64,000 nucleotides of DNA from positions 70,977,948 through 71,041,947 of the forward strand of contig JAVGWX010000007.1 in the NCBI GenBank assembly GCA_036924085.1. Reading direction: 5' to 3'. Source of the DNA: Ariolimax columbianus (Eukaryota > Mollusca > Gastropoda > Stylommatophora > Arionidae). Each line of letters opens with the position of its first letter. The first letter of the stretch is position 1. A program made the translations under genes and the position numbers. The notes under the pieces are model-generated. The model saw only the letters and a program-made list of their open reading frames with translations. It had not been told where the DNA came from and ran no database searches. Positions 20,760-31,446 of this stretch are shown piece by piece.

Positions 20760-21255
20760 CCAACAACTATAGAGGATAAACAATTGATAACGAAGGAATA
20801 AGTAGCTGCAGCGGTAAAGACATTGAGAAAAGCGTGGACAATATACCAGCAGAGCTCTTACAGGCAGGTGGGGAAGTATTGGTGGAAGGCCTGACACACA
20901 TCTGCAACAAAATATGGGTGACAGGAAACTGGCCGGACTTATGGACAAAATCAATGGTTATATCGTTACCTAAGTCTGGAAACCTAAAGCTGTACCAAAA
21001 TTACAGAACAATAAGCCTCATCAGCCACCCTAGCAAGGTCATGCTTAGATTAGTCCAATTGAAACCCCAAGCAGAGAACATCATTGCTGAAAAGCAAGCT
21101 GGGTTCAGACAGGGCAGAAGCACTACAGAACAGATATTTAATTTAAGGCTGCTAAGCGAGAAATATCTAGAACAGCAGCAAAAACTGTATCATGTCTTTG
21201 TTGATTTTAAGAAGGTGTTTGATAGGGTATGGCATAAAGTGCTATGGGCAACCAT
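20760..21255 (+). mobile_element. LINE reverse transcriptase, left half of a split copy
   Basis: An open frame from 20834 encodes the RT fingers and palm start: NIPAELLQAGGEVLVEGLTH, PDLWTKSMVISLPKSGN, NYRTISLISHPSKVML, AGFRQGRSTTEQIFNLRLL and HVFVDFKKVFDRVWHKVLWA, where VDFKK-x-FD is motif A with its Asp. It breaks at 21255 at a 12-bp repeat and resumes in frame at 22319. An RTE/CR1-like LINE, 5'-truncated near 20760. Confidence 0.88.
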
Positions 21256-22318
21256 AATATTTGTCCATCACACGTGATGAAGACCACTCTATTTTTTCAG
21301 CCGTGAGGACAGTCGTATTTCTTGCTGTGTCCGCTGAAATGGGTGACTTGCGCGGTTATTTGGATTAAAGTGAGGAAGAAACTGCGCCTTTTTGTCAACC
21401 TCACTCACAGAGCCTAAGCTACCTTTTGCCAGTGGCAAGACATTTATCGAGACGACTGGAGATAGCATAGGATGCAGATTTTGCCTCAGGGTTACCACCG
21501 AAGCCTTTCCGTAAACATGTAACCCGCAGGGTAGAAAGGTGGGATGGCATCTAACGCAGTTTGTCGTGCCTTTTCGATAACCACAAGAGGTCGTATGGAC
21601 AACACTCAGCGTGTGAGTGGGTCTGGCATCTCACCCCAGCTGAATTGAACTCATCATAGTTACACCAAAAACGATGCCTATTACCAGTTGAACAGAAGAG
21701 AGCAGGTCGTTGTCTTCAGACTTCGCACTGGCCACAATAGACTAAGGTACCACCTATTCAACAAATTAAAGATAGGTGGTACTGACGAATGCCCGTGCGG
21801 TACCGGTAAAATGACCGCTGAACATCTGCTGCAGAACTGCCCGACATACGAGGATCAGAGAGAGCAGATGTGGCCATCACCAGTGGAACTGCAAGACAAG
21901 CTCTATGGCAGTGTCGACAGCCTCAGGATGACCGCCACATTTTTCTAAAAAATAATGGTTACTGTCTGACTGCGTACGAAGAAGAAGAAGAACTCATCAT
22001 ATGAGCATCTAAAATTCCCACACGCCAAACTCGCGAAGGTGAACCGGCAGAACTAACCCGTGAAATACGTCACAGGTATAAGCGTAGTGCCATTCAGCCG
22101 GCGTCCAGACCAGGATAAACGGATGGAAGAAATCACAAAAAAAGAACGAAATAACAAGTCCAGACGGAAAACAACACCACGTTTCAGTGAACACAAGTGG
22201 AAGTCGTCGACTAGTGTGAATTCCAGGCAAATCCATGGTCTAGCGGCATCCATAACGATCCAAAACAGTAGAGAAATGTAGACTCGCAGTCAGTTATGGC
22301 GCCATCTTTGCCAGATAC
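21256..22318 (-). mobile_element. SINE-like family C element inserted in the LINE, itself interrupted
   Basis: ATGGGCAACCAT is present at 21244-21255 and again at 22319-22330. Removing 21256-22318 plus one repeat copy restores the LINE frame, so this is an insertion with a 12-bp target duplication. Without the inner LINE (21659-21989 plus its duplication) the element is about 720 bp. Its left portion (21340-21560) is the family C body seen also at 4.4, 24.2 and 32.6 kb. 22010-22318 is unique in the window. No coding capacity recognised. Confidence 0.85.
21659..21989 (+). mobile_element. 5'-truncated LINE 3' end (RNase-H type) inserted in the family C element
   Basis: 331 bp corresponding to the C-terminal end of the same LINE family as 6865-8736: YYQLNRREQVVVFRLRTGHN, CPCGTGKMTAEHLLQNCP (a Cys/His motif) and a tail of tgcgtacgaagaagaa. 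The exact 12-bp repeat GAACTCATCATA at 21647-21658 and 21990-22001 is the target duplication. It encodes only a tail fragment. Confidence 0.93.
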
Positions 22319-23395
22319 ATGGGCAACCATGAGGATGTATAAAATCAACGGAATTCTTATAAAGATCCTTGGACACCTGTATGACAAGGCGTCTGGCGCA
22401 GTTCTTGTGAATGGGAGGCGAGGGGACTGGTTTAGCACATCAGTTGGTGTGAGACAGGGTTGTACACTCTCTCCAACTCTTTTCAATATATTCCTTGAGG
22501 GAATTATGAGTGAGGCACTTGGAGGTCACGTTGGTACTGTCAAGATAGGGAGCTGAACGATTACCAACCTTCGTTTTGCAGATGACATCGACGGGTTAGC
22601 AGGCACAGAAGCAGAACTCCAGGAATGGGTCAGAAGGCTCGATGAAACAGCTCTCGACTATGGTATGGAGATAAACGCTGGAAAGACAAAATAAATGACC
22701 AACAACGCCGAGGGCTTCAACAATAGGATAAAAGCTAATGGCCAGGAACTCATAGTAGTTGACCAATTTAAATATCTGGGTTCGATTGTCAGTAATGAAA
22801 GATCAAAATGTGAGGCCTTGGCCAGAATAGCACAGACAATAGCGGCGCTTGCACAGCTTAACAAAATCTGGCAAGATAAACGGTTAGCACTATGCACGAA
22901 AATCAGATTAATGCTTACATTGGTCCTGTCAATATTCCTCTATGCTTGTGAGACATGGACAGTTACAGCTGACTTTCAGTGAAGGATACAGGCCTTGGAG
23001 ATAAGATGTTTCCCAAGACTATTAAACGTCACGTACAAAGATTGAGTTATAAATGAGGAAATACGAGATAGAATTACAACAGCAATAGGGCCTTTTGAAG
23101 ACCTCTTGGCATCTGTCAAAAGAAGGAAACTCGCTTGGTACGGTCACATATCGAGATCAAATGGTCTTGCAAATACAATCCTGCATGGAAAGGTGCAAGG
23201 CAGACGATGAAGAGGCCATCCCAAAAAGAGGTGGGAGGACAACATAAAAGAATGAACCAAACGACCAGAAGAGACACAGTCAGCGGCCGCTGACAGAGTA
23301 GGGTGGCGTGAGATTGTGAGGATGTCTTCATGTATGCCCCAATGACATCACCGGTTACGGGATGACCTGACATAACCTGAAAAGTATCGGACATT
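22319..23395 (+). mobile_element. LINE reverse transcriptase, right half of the split copy
   Basis: It continues the 20.8-kb LINE: ATMRMYKINGILIKILGHLY, VGVRQGCTLSPTLFNIFLEG (motif B) and LRFADDIDGLAGTEAELQE (motif C, FADD at 22576-22587). The thumb, with VVDQFKYLGSIVSNE and LSIFLYACETWTV, is followed by a basic tail (KRRKLAWYGHI) and the end near 23395. In-frame stops occur after VKIGS (22555), at 22692 and at 22981, so it is inactive. A related scrap is at 57770-58060. Confidence 0.9.
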
Positions 23396-23565
23396 AAAAA
23401 GAACAAAATCTAAATACTGTTATGCACTGCATAACATCTCTTTGGACAACATACAACCAAATATACGTCCATAGTCCCATATCGCGTGTATCTTATATCT
23501 CTTGTATACAGCACAAAGTAATTCTGATGGCGTGTATAATTGTACAGCACATAATACTTCTTCGT

Positions 23566-23705
23566 TTGTTCTCAATCTCCCACTACCAAGCCCTGAAAAG
23601 GGCTTTGCAAGTAGCAGTATGTTGTCCAGGGAACGGAATACGTTGTCGTAGTTTACAGCTTGACTGCACTATTTTTCACCTTTCGGTCCGACTTCAGCAG
23701 GCAAC
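23566..23705 (-). repeat. Dispersed SINE-like repeat, family D, partial, reversed
   Basis: Reversed 3' part: 'tcttcgtttgttctcaatct', 'cccactaccaagccctga', 'gggctttgcaagtagcag', 'cgtagtttacagcttgact' and 'cacctttcggtccgac'. Like the LINE, it begins (reversed) with the CGAAGA tail. Confidence 0.78.
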
Positions 23706-24129
23706 CTATAATACAGTACACATGTCTTGATAGCTATAATAAATACATATGTTACTACCCTATGTATACATTATACTGTTCTTTCTAACATTATTTTAAT
23801 ATGAACTTTCCGTACTTACAAATAAGAAGTTTGCTTTATAACGATGTGTGCTTCAAATTGTATGGAGCGGCATCAAACCTTGTGAATCGGGCATCTCTTT
23901 AAGAGCTGTAGCATTATCTTTCAAAAATACATTAACCGTAAAGTACATCATTGCTCCCAAACTACAGTATCTATTCTGACATTGCCAAGTACATGTATAT
24001 AGTATGATGTTCACACAGCGCCCAATTCACATAACATCCTATTTCACAGAACGTATCGTGGACGCTAAGTTAAGTTATTGCCCAACGCGAAAAGCGATGT
24101 TGGCCACGACATCAGACGGTTTTGTCTTA

Positions 24130-24400
24130 ATAATGTGATGTGCGCTGAATTTGGATTATCGTGAGGAAGAATATACGTTGGTCATCAATCTCACTCTTAT
24201 CCCGAGTTACCTGGGATCAATGGCAAGACTATTTGTCGAGATGACAGAAGGTGACTTGGGATGCAATCACTCTGGTCTTACCTCCCGTTAGACCAGGGGT
24301 CACTTGAAACTTGCAGGATTTGATCGCTCACCGTTTTTGTTCATCACTGGGAGAGGTGAGTGCCTTAACCTCTTGACTACGGCGACTACGTTAAGTGATG
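24130..24400 (-). repeat. tRNA-derived SINE, family C, with minus-strand head
   Basis: Body blocks 'ttggattatcgtgaggaag', 'caatctcactcttatcccga', 'caatggcaagactatttgtc', 'gagatgacagaagg' and 'gatgcaatcactctggtctt' match the 21.4-kb copy. 24340-24395 reversed gives a box-A-like tRNA start ('gtagtcaagaggttaaggca'), so the head lies at the right. Confidence 0.6.
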
Positions 24401-24529
24401 CATGCATGTAGATTCAAATCAGAAACAATGGTTATATTAAAGAGAACACTAAAATTTAATGTTAAAGTCATGTAGAAGGAAATATATTAAAACACTTGAG
24501 AAATCTCAGAGACTATTCTTACTTGACTT

Positions 24530-24740
24530 AGTACGACTATCACACCTTCGACTGGCAGGGACACATCACCATTCTTTGCCTCAGGACAGGGCATTACAGA
24601 CTGAATAGACACATTTATAAACTTTGATTGTCTGCTTCATCACTGTGCACATGTGGACTGAATGAACAAACTACAAAGCATGTGTTAATGTCTGTCTCCT
24701 GTAGGACCAGTTAAGGAAGATACACTTTCCCAATGATTTA
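24530..24740 (+). mobile_element. LINE scrap, 3' end of an RNase-H-type element
   Basis: The + strand reading includes DWQGHITILCLRTGHYRLNR and, after a stop, LCTCGLNEQTTKHVLMSV. This parallels the LRTGHNRLR / C-CGT..M.AEHLL block of the 21.7- and 45.3-kb LINEs but is clearly a different, older family. Confidence 0.6.
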
Positions 24741-25119
24741 ACACTAGAGCTAAAGAGGAGTTCCAAGCAACGGACGAACTCATCACAGGAACTCGTCTGA
24801 CGGGGGTTAATGTCAAAGATGTGATCAAAAGAAGAAAGTTTGACTTAGTCACCCCTTTTCTGCCATGTAATGTGAAGGTCTTCTTTCCCTTTTCTTGTTT
24901 TTGCAGAATGAGGTAGCTATCCTATGCCAAATTCTCATTATTCACCTGTATAGCACTTGAGGTTTCTGTCTTAGACTTTAGGATTTTTTTGTTTAAGGGG
25001 TAACAACTGTTGCATCAAATGCCTGGTTATATATTAAAGGTCACATCCTCTTTGAGGTAGTTCTGGTAACTGGTGTTGCCTCTACACAATTGTTTTTTTC
25101 CTTTAAACTGGAAAGATGA

Positions 25120-25345
25120 TCTCTAGTGTGTCTGAGTGGCAAAGCAGTTAGAGCAATTGTCTCTCCCTGTAAAGAGATTAGGTTCACTCCCAAATTGTGA
25201 CACAATTCACTCTACCCAACTCTAAATGGATACATAACTTACTGTTGTTAGAAAAGGAAATGTCACTCTACCTCACACACAGCTAAGACATAGTATAGTT
25301 AAATCTCTAACACTTCATCCCTGATGCCAGCATCTGCTCTGTAAC
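25120..25345 (+). mobile_element. tRNA-derived SINE, family E, copy 1
   Basis: Box-A-like 'tgtctgagtggcaaagcagt' (25126-25145) and box-B-like 'aggttcactccc' (25189-25200) head a body containing 'actctaaatggatac', 'gtcactctacctcacacaca' and 'aaatctctaacacttcatcc'. The body recurs at 35855-36075 (+), 39165-39375 (-) and 60170-60410 (-). Confidence 0.7.
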
Positions 25346-25449
25346 CAGCTTCACCTTCTTAAGTTTTATATATTTTTATTCCTTCTACACCTAATGCCCT
25401 TCCCTTGGAATCGGTCAGATGTTCATTTTGGTTTGTACTTCATTTACAG

Positions 25450-25532
25450 AAGTTGGATCTGTCAGCGGATATGATAAATCATGTGACTGGTGGAGCATCG
25501 GAGCATTACTGTACGAGTTGATAGTTGGAAGA
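25450..25532 (+). CDS. RPS6KC1: RPS6KC1 exon (visible exon 9): APE end and helix F
   Basis: The acceptor CATTTACAG ends at 25449 and the donor is AAGA|GTACGT. Phase 1 in, phase 0 out. It encodes visible residues 1055-1082: EVGSVSGYDKSCDWWSIGAL followed by LYELIVGR. The DWWSIGALLYEL helix F, with its invariant Asp, is strongly conserved in AGC-type kinases and matches vertebrate RPS6KC1 (CDWWSLGAVLFELL). Confidence 0.95.
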
Positions 25533-25779
25533 GTACGTTTCATTATCATATTGTGTTGTTATTTTTTTAATGGACTTTTGTGTTCTAATCATTTGAGCTT
25601 TGTTTTTTAAATTTTCTTCAACAAACTAATTGAATGAAATGAAATATAAATGTTTACACACATCAGGAGAGAAAGATTGGTTTAAGGGGTGGATTGTCAT
25701 CCAGTTTATAAGTTACTATTGATTTCATTTATGAAAACTGCTTCAATTCCTATAGACATTCTATGTAATTTCAGTCCTT

Positions 25780-26625
25780 GCAGAGGTTTCTGTAGCCGTT
25801 GATAATCAACAAATACTTGTAGTGTTTTGCAACAGTTAACATAGAAAGACTGGTTACTGTAGTCATGAACAGTCAACATAGAAAGACTTGTAGTGGTTTC
25901 TGTAGTCATGAACAGTCAACATAGAAAAACTGGTATTTTCTGTAGTCATGGACATTCAACATAGAAAAACTTGTGGTTTCTGTAGTCGTAGAAATATAAA
26001 TACATTCATCATAAATTTCTTGTAGTGGTTTCTGTAGTCTTGACAAATGTGGACAATAAACATAGAAAAACTTGTAGTGGTTTTGGTAGTCGTGGAAAAA
26101 AACATAGAAAGACTTGTAGTAATTTTGGTAGTCATGGGCGATCAACATAAAAAGACTTGTAGAATTTTTGGTAGTTGCGGAAATTAACAAATAAAGACTT
26201 GTAGTGGTTTCAGTAGTTTATGGACAATCAACATAGAAATATTTGTAGAAGTTTTGGTGGTCTTGTCCAATCTTTTCCTTTCTCTGCATCCATCTTGAAA
26301 AGAACATCTCATAGTTTACAGCAAGTCTGCAATATCTGTACCTTTTGGTCCAATACATTTGACTTCAGCATGGCTTTTTTGGGACCAGATTTGCCTTCCC
26401 ACTGCATGGCTGCAGTCTGTTTTCAAGGCTACCACTGGGAGGCAGAATAGGGTCTTGGTCAGTTATGGGTCACTGAACCTGGTGCAAGCAGACGAACTAT
26501 GAGTCACTGACTTAACTCATTCACTACTGTATCTTCAGTCCCATTGAATAATCAAAATAGAAAGATTTGTAGTGGTTTGGGTAGTTGTAGACAATCAACA
26601 TGGAAAGACTTGTAGTTGTTTTTAT
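25780..26625. repeat. Irregular minisatellite, about 43-60-bp unit, interrupted
   Basis: Repeated words 'acatagaaagacttgtagtgg', 'tttctgtagtcatg' and 'acagtcaac' recur about ten times in 25780-26250 with variable spacing, and again in 26535-26625. The gap 26280-26525 is a family D copy in reverse orientation, so the element most likely inserted into the array. Confidence 0.85.
26280..26525 (-). repeat. Dispersed SINE-like repeat, family D, reversed, inside a minisatellite
   Basis: Reversed, it reads like 3165-3420: 'gtcagtgactcatag', 'gttcagtgacccataactga' and 'ccaagaccctattctgcc', then 'ggtcccaaaaaagccatgct' and 'ggaccaaaaggtacagatat'. The GAAGAA tail is reduced here. Confidence 0.72.
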
Positions 26626-26699
26626 AATGACATGCCATGTGTTAGTGTCTTTGTCATCACATTTCTTGGACACATTTCTCTCGCCATATCGAGAGATTA

Positions 26700-26998
26700 C
26701 ATGAATTGATACAGGCCCCAGAGATGGAATATCGGGAGGAACTTGCCCCCAGACATGATCTACCGTACACAACATGGAAGTCACTGAACAGACTCCCAAC
26801 TGGTGTATCACGGTGCAAGAGGCATATGAAACAATGGAGATACATCAATAATGACACATGTGATTGGGGCGTAATACAGTACCCAGACCACCTGATGACC
26901 TGCCCCAACCTCCAGGAAACATGCAATAGGTGCGACATTCTGGAGGCAAATGACAAGGCAATCCATGTTGATGAATACTGGATGCATACTGTATAACC
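26700..26998 (+). mobile_element. LINE scrap, C-terminal Cys/His region
   Basis: 96 codons open on +: DLPYTTWKSLNRLPTGVSRC, then KRHMKQWRY and DTCDWGVIQYPDHLMTCPNL. The pattern W-x-x-LNRLR..V.R.......W and C..G...T..HL..CP is the conserved end of a Jockey/I-type LINE protein. No RT is attached. Confidence 0.7.
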
Positions 26999-27212
26999 TG
27001 TTGCTCGCACATGGAAAGTAAGTATCACATTTCTTGTAGTGTTTTCCATTTTAAACAAATACGTTTCTGGTTTTTCAAGCTAAAGCTCAAGTAATGTATT
27101 GTTCACTTTGACATTATAGTTTTATTTTTCTTTTGATATATATTTTAATTTATGTATTCTATTTCTTCTTCAATGAATTTTCTGTAAAATTTGCATATGA
27201 CTGTCATATCAG

Positions 27213-27308
27213 AGTCTGATTGAATGCCATCCTGGAGGAATCAACTCTCACACCTGCCTCCATGTCCCTACATTTGTGTCCAATGAAGCAAGAGGGCTGC
27301 TTGAAGGG
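27213..27308 (+). CDS. RPS6KC1: RPS6KC1 exon (visible exon 10): C-lobe helix G region
   Basis: The acceptor TGTCATATCAG ends at 27212 and the donor is AGGG|GTAAGC. Phase 0 at both ends, 32 codons. It encodes visible residues 1083-1114: SLIECHPGGINSHTCLHVPT, then FVSNEARGLLEG. It matches vertebrate RPS6KC1 (LVECHPAGINTHT...SEEARSLI) and ends in the helix H region. Confidence 0.95.
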
Positions 27309-27505
27309 GTAAGCAGTGTTCGATATACGGTGGACCATTATATAAATAGCTACTTACATCATACCATAGCTGCATTTAAGTATATGGATTCACAAATAAA
27401 TATATAATTATCTTTTGTTATCAGTTTTTTCAGGAATATATATTAAGGCTGTGAGAATTCTGGAATATGAATGGTGTATAAAGTTTGAGCTTTGCTTGAT
27501 TAGCT

Positions 27506-28117
27506 GTGTTCACGATAGCTCCGGTGTTTGTGTCTGTTTCGGATGTTCTCAAGTTTCTGAATGATGAACTAATCCTGCTGGGCGATATCAACACTGTCTC
27601 AAGATCCAGTCGTGGTGACTTCGAGTCTGTCCTAGGCCCATTTGGTAACAGATTTGTGAATGACAACTCAGAAAGATTCCTCTCATTCTGCTCTTCTTTC
27701 AACCTGAAGATCACCATGTCGTGGTACCATCGTTTAAATATCCACAGACACATATGGATTTTCATTGACCGAAAAACCAGGAAGGAAATTGACCATATCC
27801 CGGTGAGAAGACTTGACCGGATAACCTCCTGCTGTGTCCTTCGAGGGGTGGAGACCCCAGCTAACACTGATCACCGCCTGCTGACGGTGATGTTCTCCAT
27901 CAGTTCATGTGCCTCTTTCAAACCGCCGCAGCCCTACAAGATTAATGTCCAGCTTCTCAAACTCGACCCGAGTACTGCTGAGAAATATGTCGATGCTGTC
28001 AGGTGTCACCTCGCTGCTGCGGACCCCCTCTCAGATGACCCGGAGACAGCATGGTCTACCATAAAAGACGCCATATGTGATGCGGCCAAATTCATCAAGA
28101 GATCACAAAAACCATAA
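27506..28117 (+). pseudogene. LINE endonuclease domain (C-terminal part)
   Basis: 203 codons. LILLGDINTVSRSSRGDFES contains the GD(F/I)N motif of the exonuclease-endonuclease-phosphatase fold, and TPANTDHRLLTVMFS contains the DH catalytic motif. This enzyme nicks target DNA to prime reverse transcription. The N-terminal catalytic Glu region is missing (5' truncation near 27490), so the domain is partial. The linker to the RT follows, ending in a stop at 28115-28117. Confidence 0.83.
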
Positions 28118-28184
28118 CGTCAACCGTGGCTCTCTGACACCATCTACGACATAATAATTCAGAAGAGCGCTGCCACGCTCCGCA

Positions 28185-29400
28185 ATGACCTTGTCAAACG
28201 CCGACCGCAACAAAGCAAGAGTTGATAGGGAACGTTTCTTCAGTGACATTGCTGTTTCGATCAAAGTTGGTCTCATATCTAATGACCTCAGGCCTGCTTA
28301 CCAGGCCATAAAGTTTCTTCTAACTGGAGGTAAGGAGAAGGCCCACGACAGTTTCGAGTTTGTGAACAAGTCAGATGGCTCACACTGTACAACACATGAA
28401 GAAGTGGTGGCTAGGTGGAGTGATCACTACACGCTTGCCTTGAATCATCCACCAGCCTTGGTCTGTCTTGACCTGGATGATGAACCTGTAGCAACTTCTC
28501 CCGATCCACAGACCAGCACTGAGCCTCCAACTCTAGCAGAAGTCCAGTCAACCATACGCAAGCTTAAAGATGGACGAACCGCGGGCCCCAATCTTATCCC
28601 ACCGGAACTGCTGAAATATGCATTTGACCCCATCAGTTCTGCTCTACACCACCTCTTCTTTCAGGTCTGGAAGACGGGAAATGTTCCAGCTGTTTGACGT
28701 GATAGGAAAGTTGTCGCCCTTTACAAAAGAAAGGGTAGCCGCAAGGACTGCAACAATTATAGGCCATCAACGCTGTTTTCAGTTCCAGGCAAGGTATTCG
28801 CTCACGTGTTGTTGGCCTAACCGAAACCGCTGCTGGTCTTAAAACGTCGTCCACATCAGTAGGGTTTCACGCCAGGTCGATCAACAGTGGATGCCATCCT
28901 TGTGCTCCATCTCCTGGCAGAGTTACACCTTGCATTTACTCGCCCACCTACTTTGCGCTGTGTACATGGACTTAAAGGCGGCATTCAACTCGGTGGACAG
29001 ATTACCGCTGTAGAAAGCCATTCAAGGCATCGGAACTCCTGCTCCGCTTCTATACTTGATTAAAGCGTTGTATTTGAATACCGGTGCCAGAATCCATCTC
29101 GGGGTCACTCTTTCTGAAAGATTCCCAACATCTACAGGGGTCAGACAGGGCTGCGCCCTTGCTCCCGATCTCTTCTGTCTGGCTTTCGACTGGCTCCTGA
29201 ACCGCCTCAGCTCTCAGCACCCTGTAATCACTATTGACCAAACGTGCATCACTGACCCCTCTACGCGGATGACATAGTCTTGCTAAGCCCGGATAGCACA
29301 GCGCTGCAACAGTCTCTCAAGTATCTGGATTGTATAGCTCAAAATATGGGACTATCAATCTCATGGGCTAAGACCAAAATTCAGTATCTTGGCTCTGATA
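28185..29400 (+). pseudogene. LINE reverse transcriptase, several frames
   Basis: A first open piece to 28697 covers the linker and RT start (IRKLKDGRTAGPNLIPPELL). Further pieces carry RPSTLFSVPGKVF, GFTPGRSTVDAILVLHLLAE, RCVYMDLKAAFNSVDR (motif A), TGVRQGCALAPDLFCLAFDW (motif B) and, in another frame, YADDIVL (29261-29281, motif C). Frameshifts separate motifs B and C, and stops interrupt 28698-28850 and 29276. Inactive. Confidence 0.87.
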
Positions 29401-29726
29401 CAAGGTCCAAGAACATAGTAGTTCGCGGTCATACAGCGTAAAATGTAAATGGATTTTCATATCTTGAAAGCACAATGTCATCTGACGGACGCAGTACCGG
29501 TAGCCCAGAAATATCAAGACGGATTGGCTTCGCTGCTACGGTAATGAGTTCAAAGCTGCGTATTTATCAGTCTTGTGGGGATTATGAGGCTAACGTCTGG
29601 TCAGGCAAAACACACTGATCAGAGAATGTTAGCCAGGGCTAGGTGAAATATACTGGCCAAGACCGTCACTTGACCTCCTCGTTAGTCGTTCTGGAAACGG
29701 GCTGTTGTCGAGGGACTCTGCTGAAA

Positions 29727-30797
29727 AAGGACATCTCAAGACTCGAGTCCTTTCATATGCGCAATCAGCGGCGTATTAAGGACATCTCAAGACTCGAGTC
29801 CTTTCAGTTGCGCAACCAGCGGCATATTAAGGACATCTCAAGACTCGAGTCCTTTCATATGTGCAATCAGCGGCGTATTAAGGACATTTCAAGACTCGAG
29901 TCCTTTCATATGCGCAATCAGCGGCATATTAAGGACATCTCAAGACTCGAGTCCTTTCATATGCGCAATCAGCGGCGTATTTAGGACATTTCAAGACTCG
30001 AGTCCTTTCATATGCGCAACCAGCGGCGTATTAAGGACATCTCAAGACTCGAGTCCCTTCAGTTGCGCAACCAGCGGCATATTAAGGACATCTCAAGACT
30101 CGAGTCCTTTCATATGTGCAATCAGCGGCGTATTAAGGACATTTCAAGACTCGAGTCCTTTCATATGCGCAATCAGCGGCATATTAAGGACATCTCAAGA
30201 CTCGAGTCCTTTCATATGCGCAATCAGCGGCGTATTAAGGACATCTCAAGACTCGAGTCCTTTCAGTTGCGCAACCAGCGGCATATTAAGGACATCTCAA
30301 GACTCGAGTCCTTTCATATGTGCAATCAGCGGCGTATTAAGGACATTTCAAGACTCGAGTCCTTTCATATGCGCAATCAGCGGCATATTAAGGACATCTC
30401 AAGACTCGAGTCCTTTCATATGCGCAATCAGCGGCGTATTTAGGACATTTCAAGACTCGAGTCCTTTCATATGCGCAACCAGCGGCGTATTAAGGACATT
30501 TCAAGACTCGAGTCCTTTCATATGCGCAATCAGCAGCGAATTAAGGACATTTCAAGACTCGAGTCCTTTCATATGCGCAATCAGCAGCGAATTAAGGACA
30601 TCTCAAGACTCGAGTCCTTTCATATGCGCAATCAGCGGCGTATTAAGGACATCTCAAGACTCGGGTCCTTTCATATGCGCAATCAGCGGCGTATTAAGGA
30701 CATCTCAAGACTCGAGTCCTTTCATATGCGCAATCAGCGGCGTATTATGGACATCTCAAGACTCGAGTCCTTTCATATGCGCAACCAGCGGCGTACT
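29727..30797 (+). repeat. 51-bp tandem array made from LINE coding sequence (about 21 copies)
   Basis: The unit is 51 bp, i.e. 17 codons, encoding KDISRLESFHMRNQRRI. Each unit carries CTCGAG and, in most, CATATG. About 21 units fill 1071 bp. Variants (QL for HM, C for R, RHI for RRI) recur in the same four-unit order at least three times, giving a higher-order repeat. The reading frame stays open except for two units ending in TAG (near 29982 and 30441). The LINE protein continues immediately afterwards (RTLGIRWYD). Confidence 0.95.
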
Positions 30798-31446
30798 CTT
30801 GGAATTCGTTGGTATGATCTCATACGAAGTGTCAAGGTCTCTCCTATGACTAACCTCCCAACTGTATCAGAAGTCCTGGAGCACCGTGTCTTCCTTCCCT
30901 ATTTGGACATGTTGTCCGACTGGATCAGGAAGTTCCAGCTCACCAGATCTTTCTCAAAGCAGTTCAAAGTGCTAAGGGTATCCAACCAGCTTGCTGGAAG
31001 CGCAGGAGAGGTTGTCCCTGAAACACATTTCCATTTTTTTCAAGGGAAAAAATCCATTTTTTTGAATAAGTGATCAGTGTGGTAAGAGCATTATAAGCAA
31101 TAAAACACTTCCTTCATCCATATGGATCAGGCAAGCAAAAAATAAGAACATCTCATTATGTATTGCACACAAATTGCTACAGAAATCACCACTGGAAGAG
31201 ACATGCAAGTGCTTTGGCCAGGCTTCCGTAAGCGGTCACCAGCAGTGGTGACCATATGCTTTGTATGGTGCAAAATAGAGAAAAAAAACAGTTTTTTAAC
31301 AAATATGTCATTATATAAAAATGTTACCAGAAAAAACACTTCTCTTGTAACAAAAAATCATAAGAATTTTAACATAACATCTTACTTTTACAAACTTTGC
31401 ATATAAATGAATTTCTAAGCATTTATCTCCTTCCTTTACTTCTCAG

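Larger units (their letters stand above)
20004..25449 (+). other. RPS6KC1 intron: minisatellite and nested LINEs
   Basis: The largest intron in the window (5446 bp). It contains a 21-bp minisatellite (20288-20620), a split LINE (20760-21255 and 22319-23395) with nested insertions, family D (23566-23705), family C (24130-24400), an RNase-H-type LINE scrap (24530-24740) and a tRNA-SINE of family E (25120-25345). I recognise nothing in 23710-24125 or 24745-25115. Confidence 0.75.
25533..27212 (+). other. RPS6KC1 intron: irregular minisatellite and retroelement scraps
   Basis: Contains an irregular minisatellite (25780-26250 and 26535-26625) split by a family D SINE-like copy, then a LINE scrap (26700-26998). 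I recognise nothing in 27000-27212 or 25540-25775. Confidence 0.7.
27490..31075 (+). mobile_element. LINE with endonuclease and RT, sense in the last RPS6KC1 intron, containing an internal tandem array
   Basis: The longest LINE in the window. In order on + it has an apurinic-type endonuclease (27506-28110), an RT (28185-29400), then a post-RT region that is tandemly amplified (29727-30797) and followed by its normal continuation, LGIRWYDLIRSVKVSPMTNL, to about 31075. Order and motifs fit the RTE/CR1-like groups with an APE endonuclease. Stops and frameshifts (e.g. 28117, 28698, 28840, 29276) make it inactive. No target duplication found. Confidence 0.88.

Noticed and set aside
20443..20954. 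Minus-strand frames repeating KVKLSTH
   Set aside because: By-product of the 21-bp minisatellite. The rest of the frame is antisense to a LINE RT.
29727..30797. Regular repeats resembling a CRISPR array
   Set aside because: The units are contiguous with no unique spacers, lie inside a LINE ORF and occur in a eukaryotic intron. It is a tandem array.
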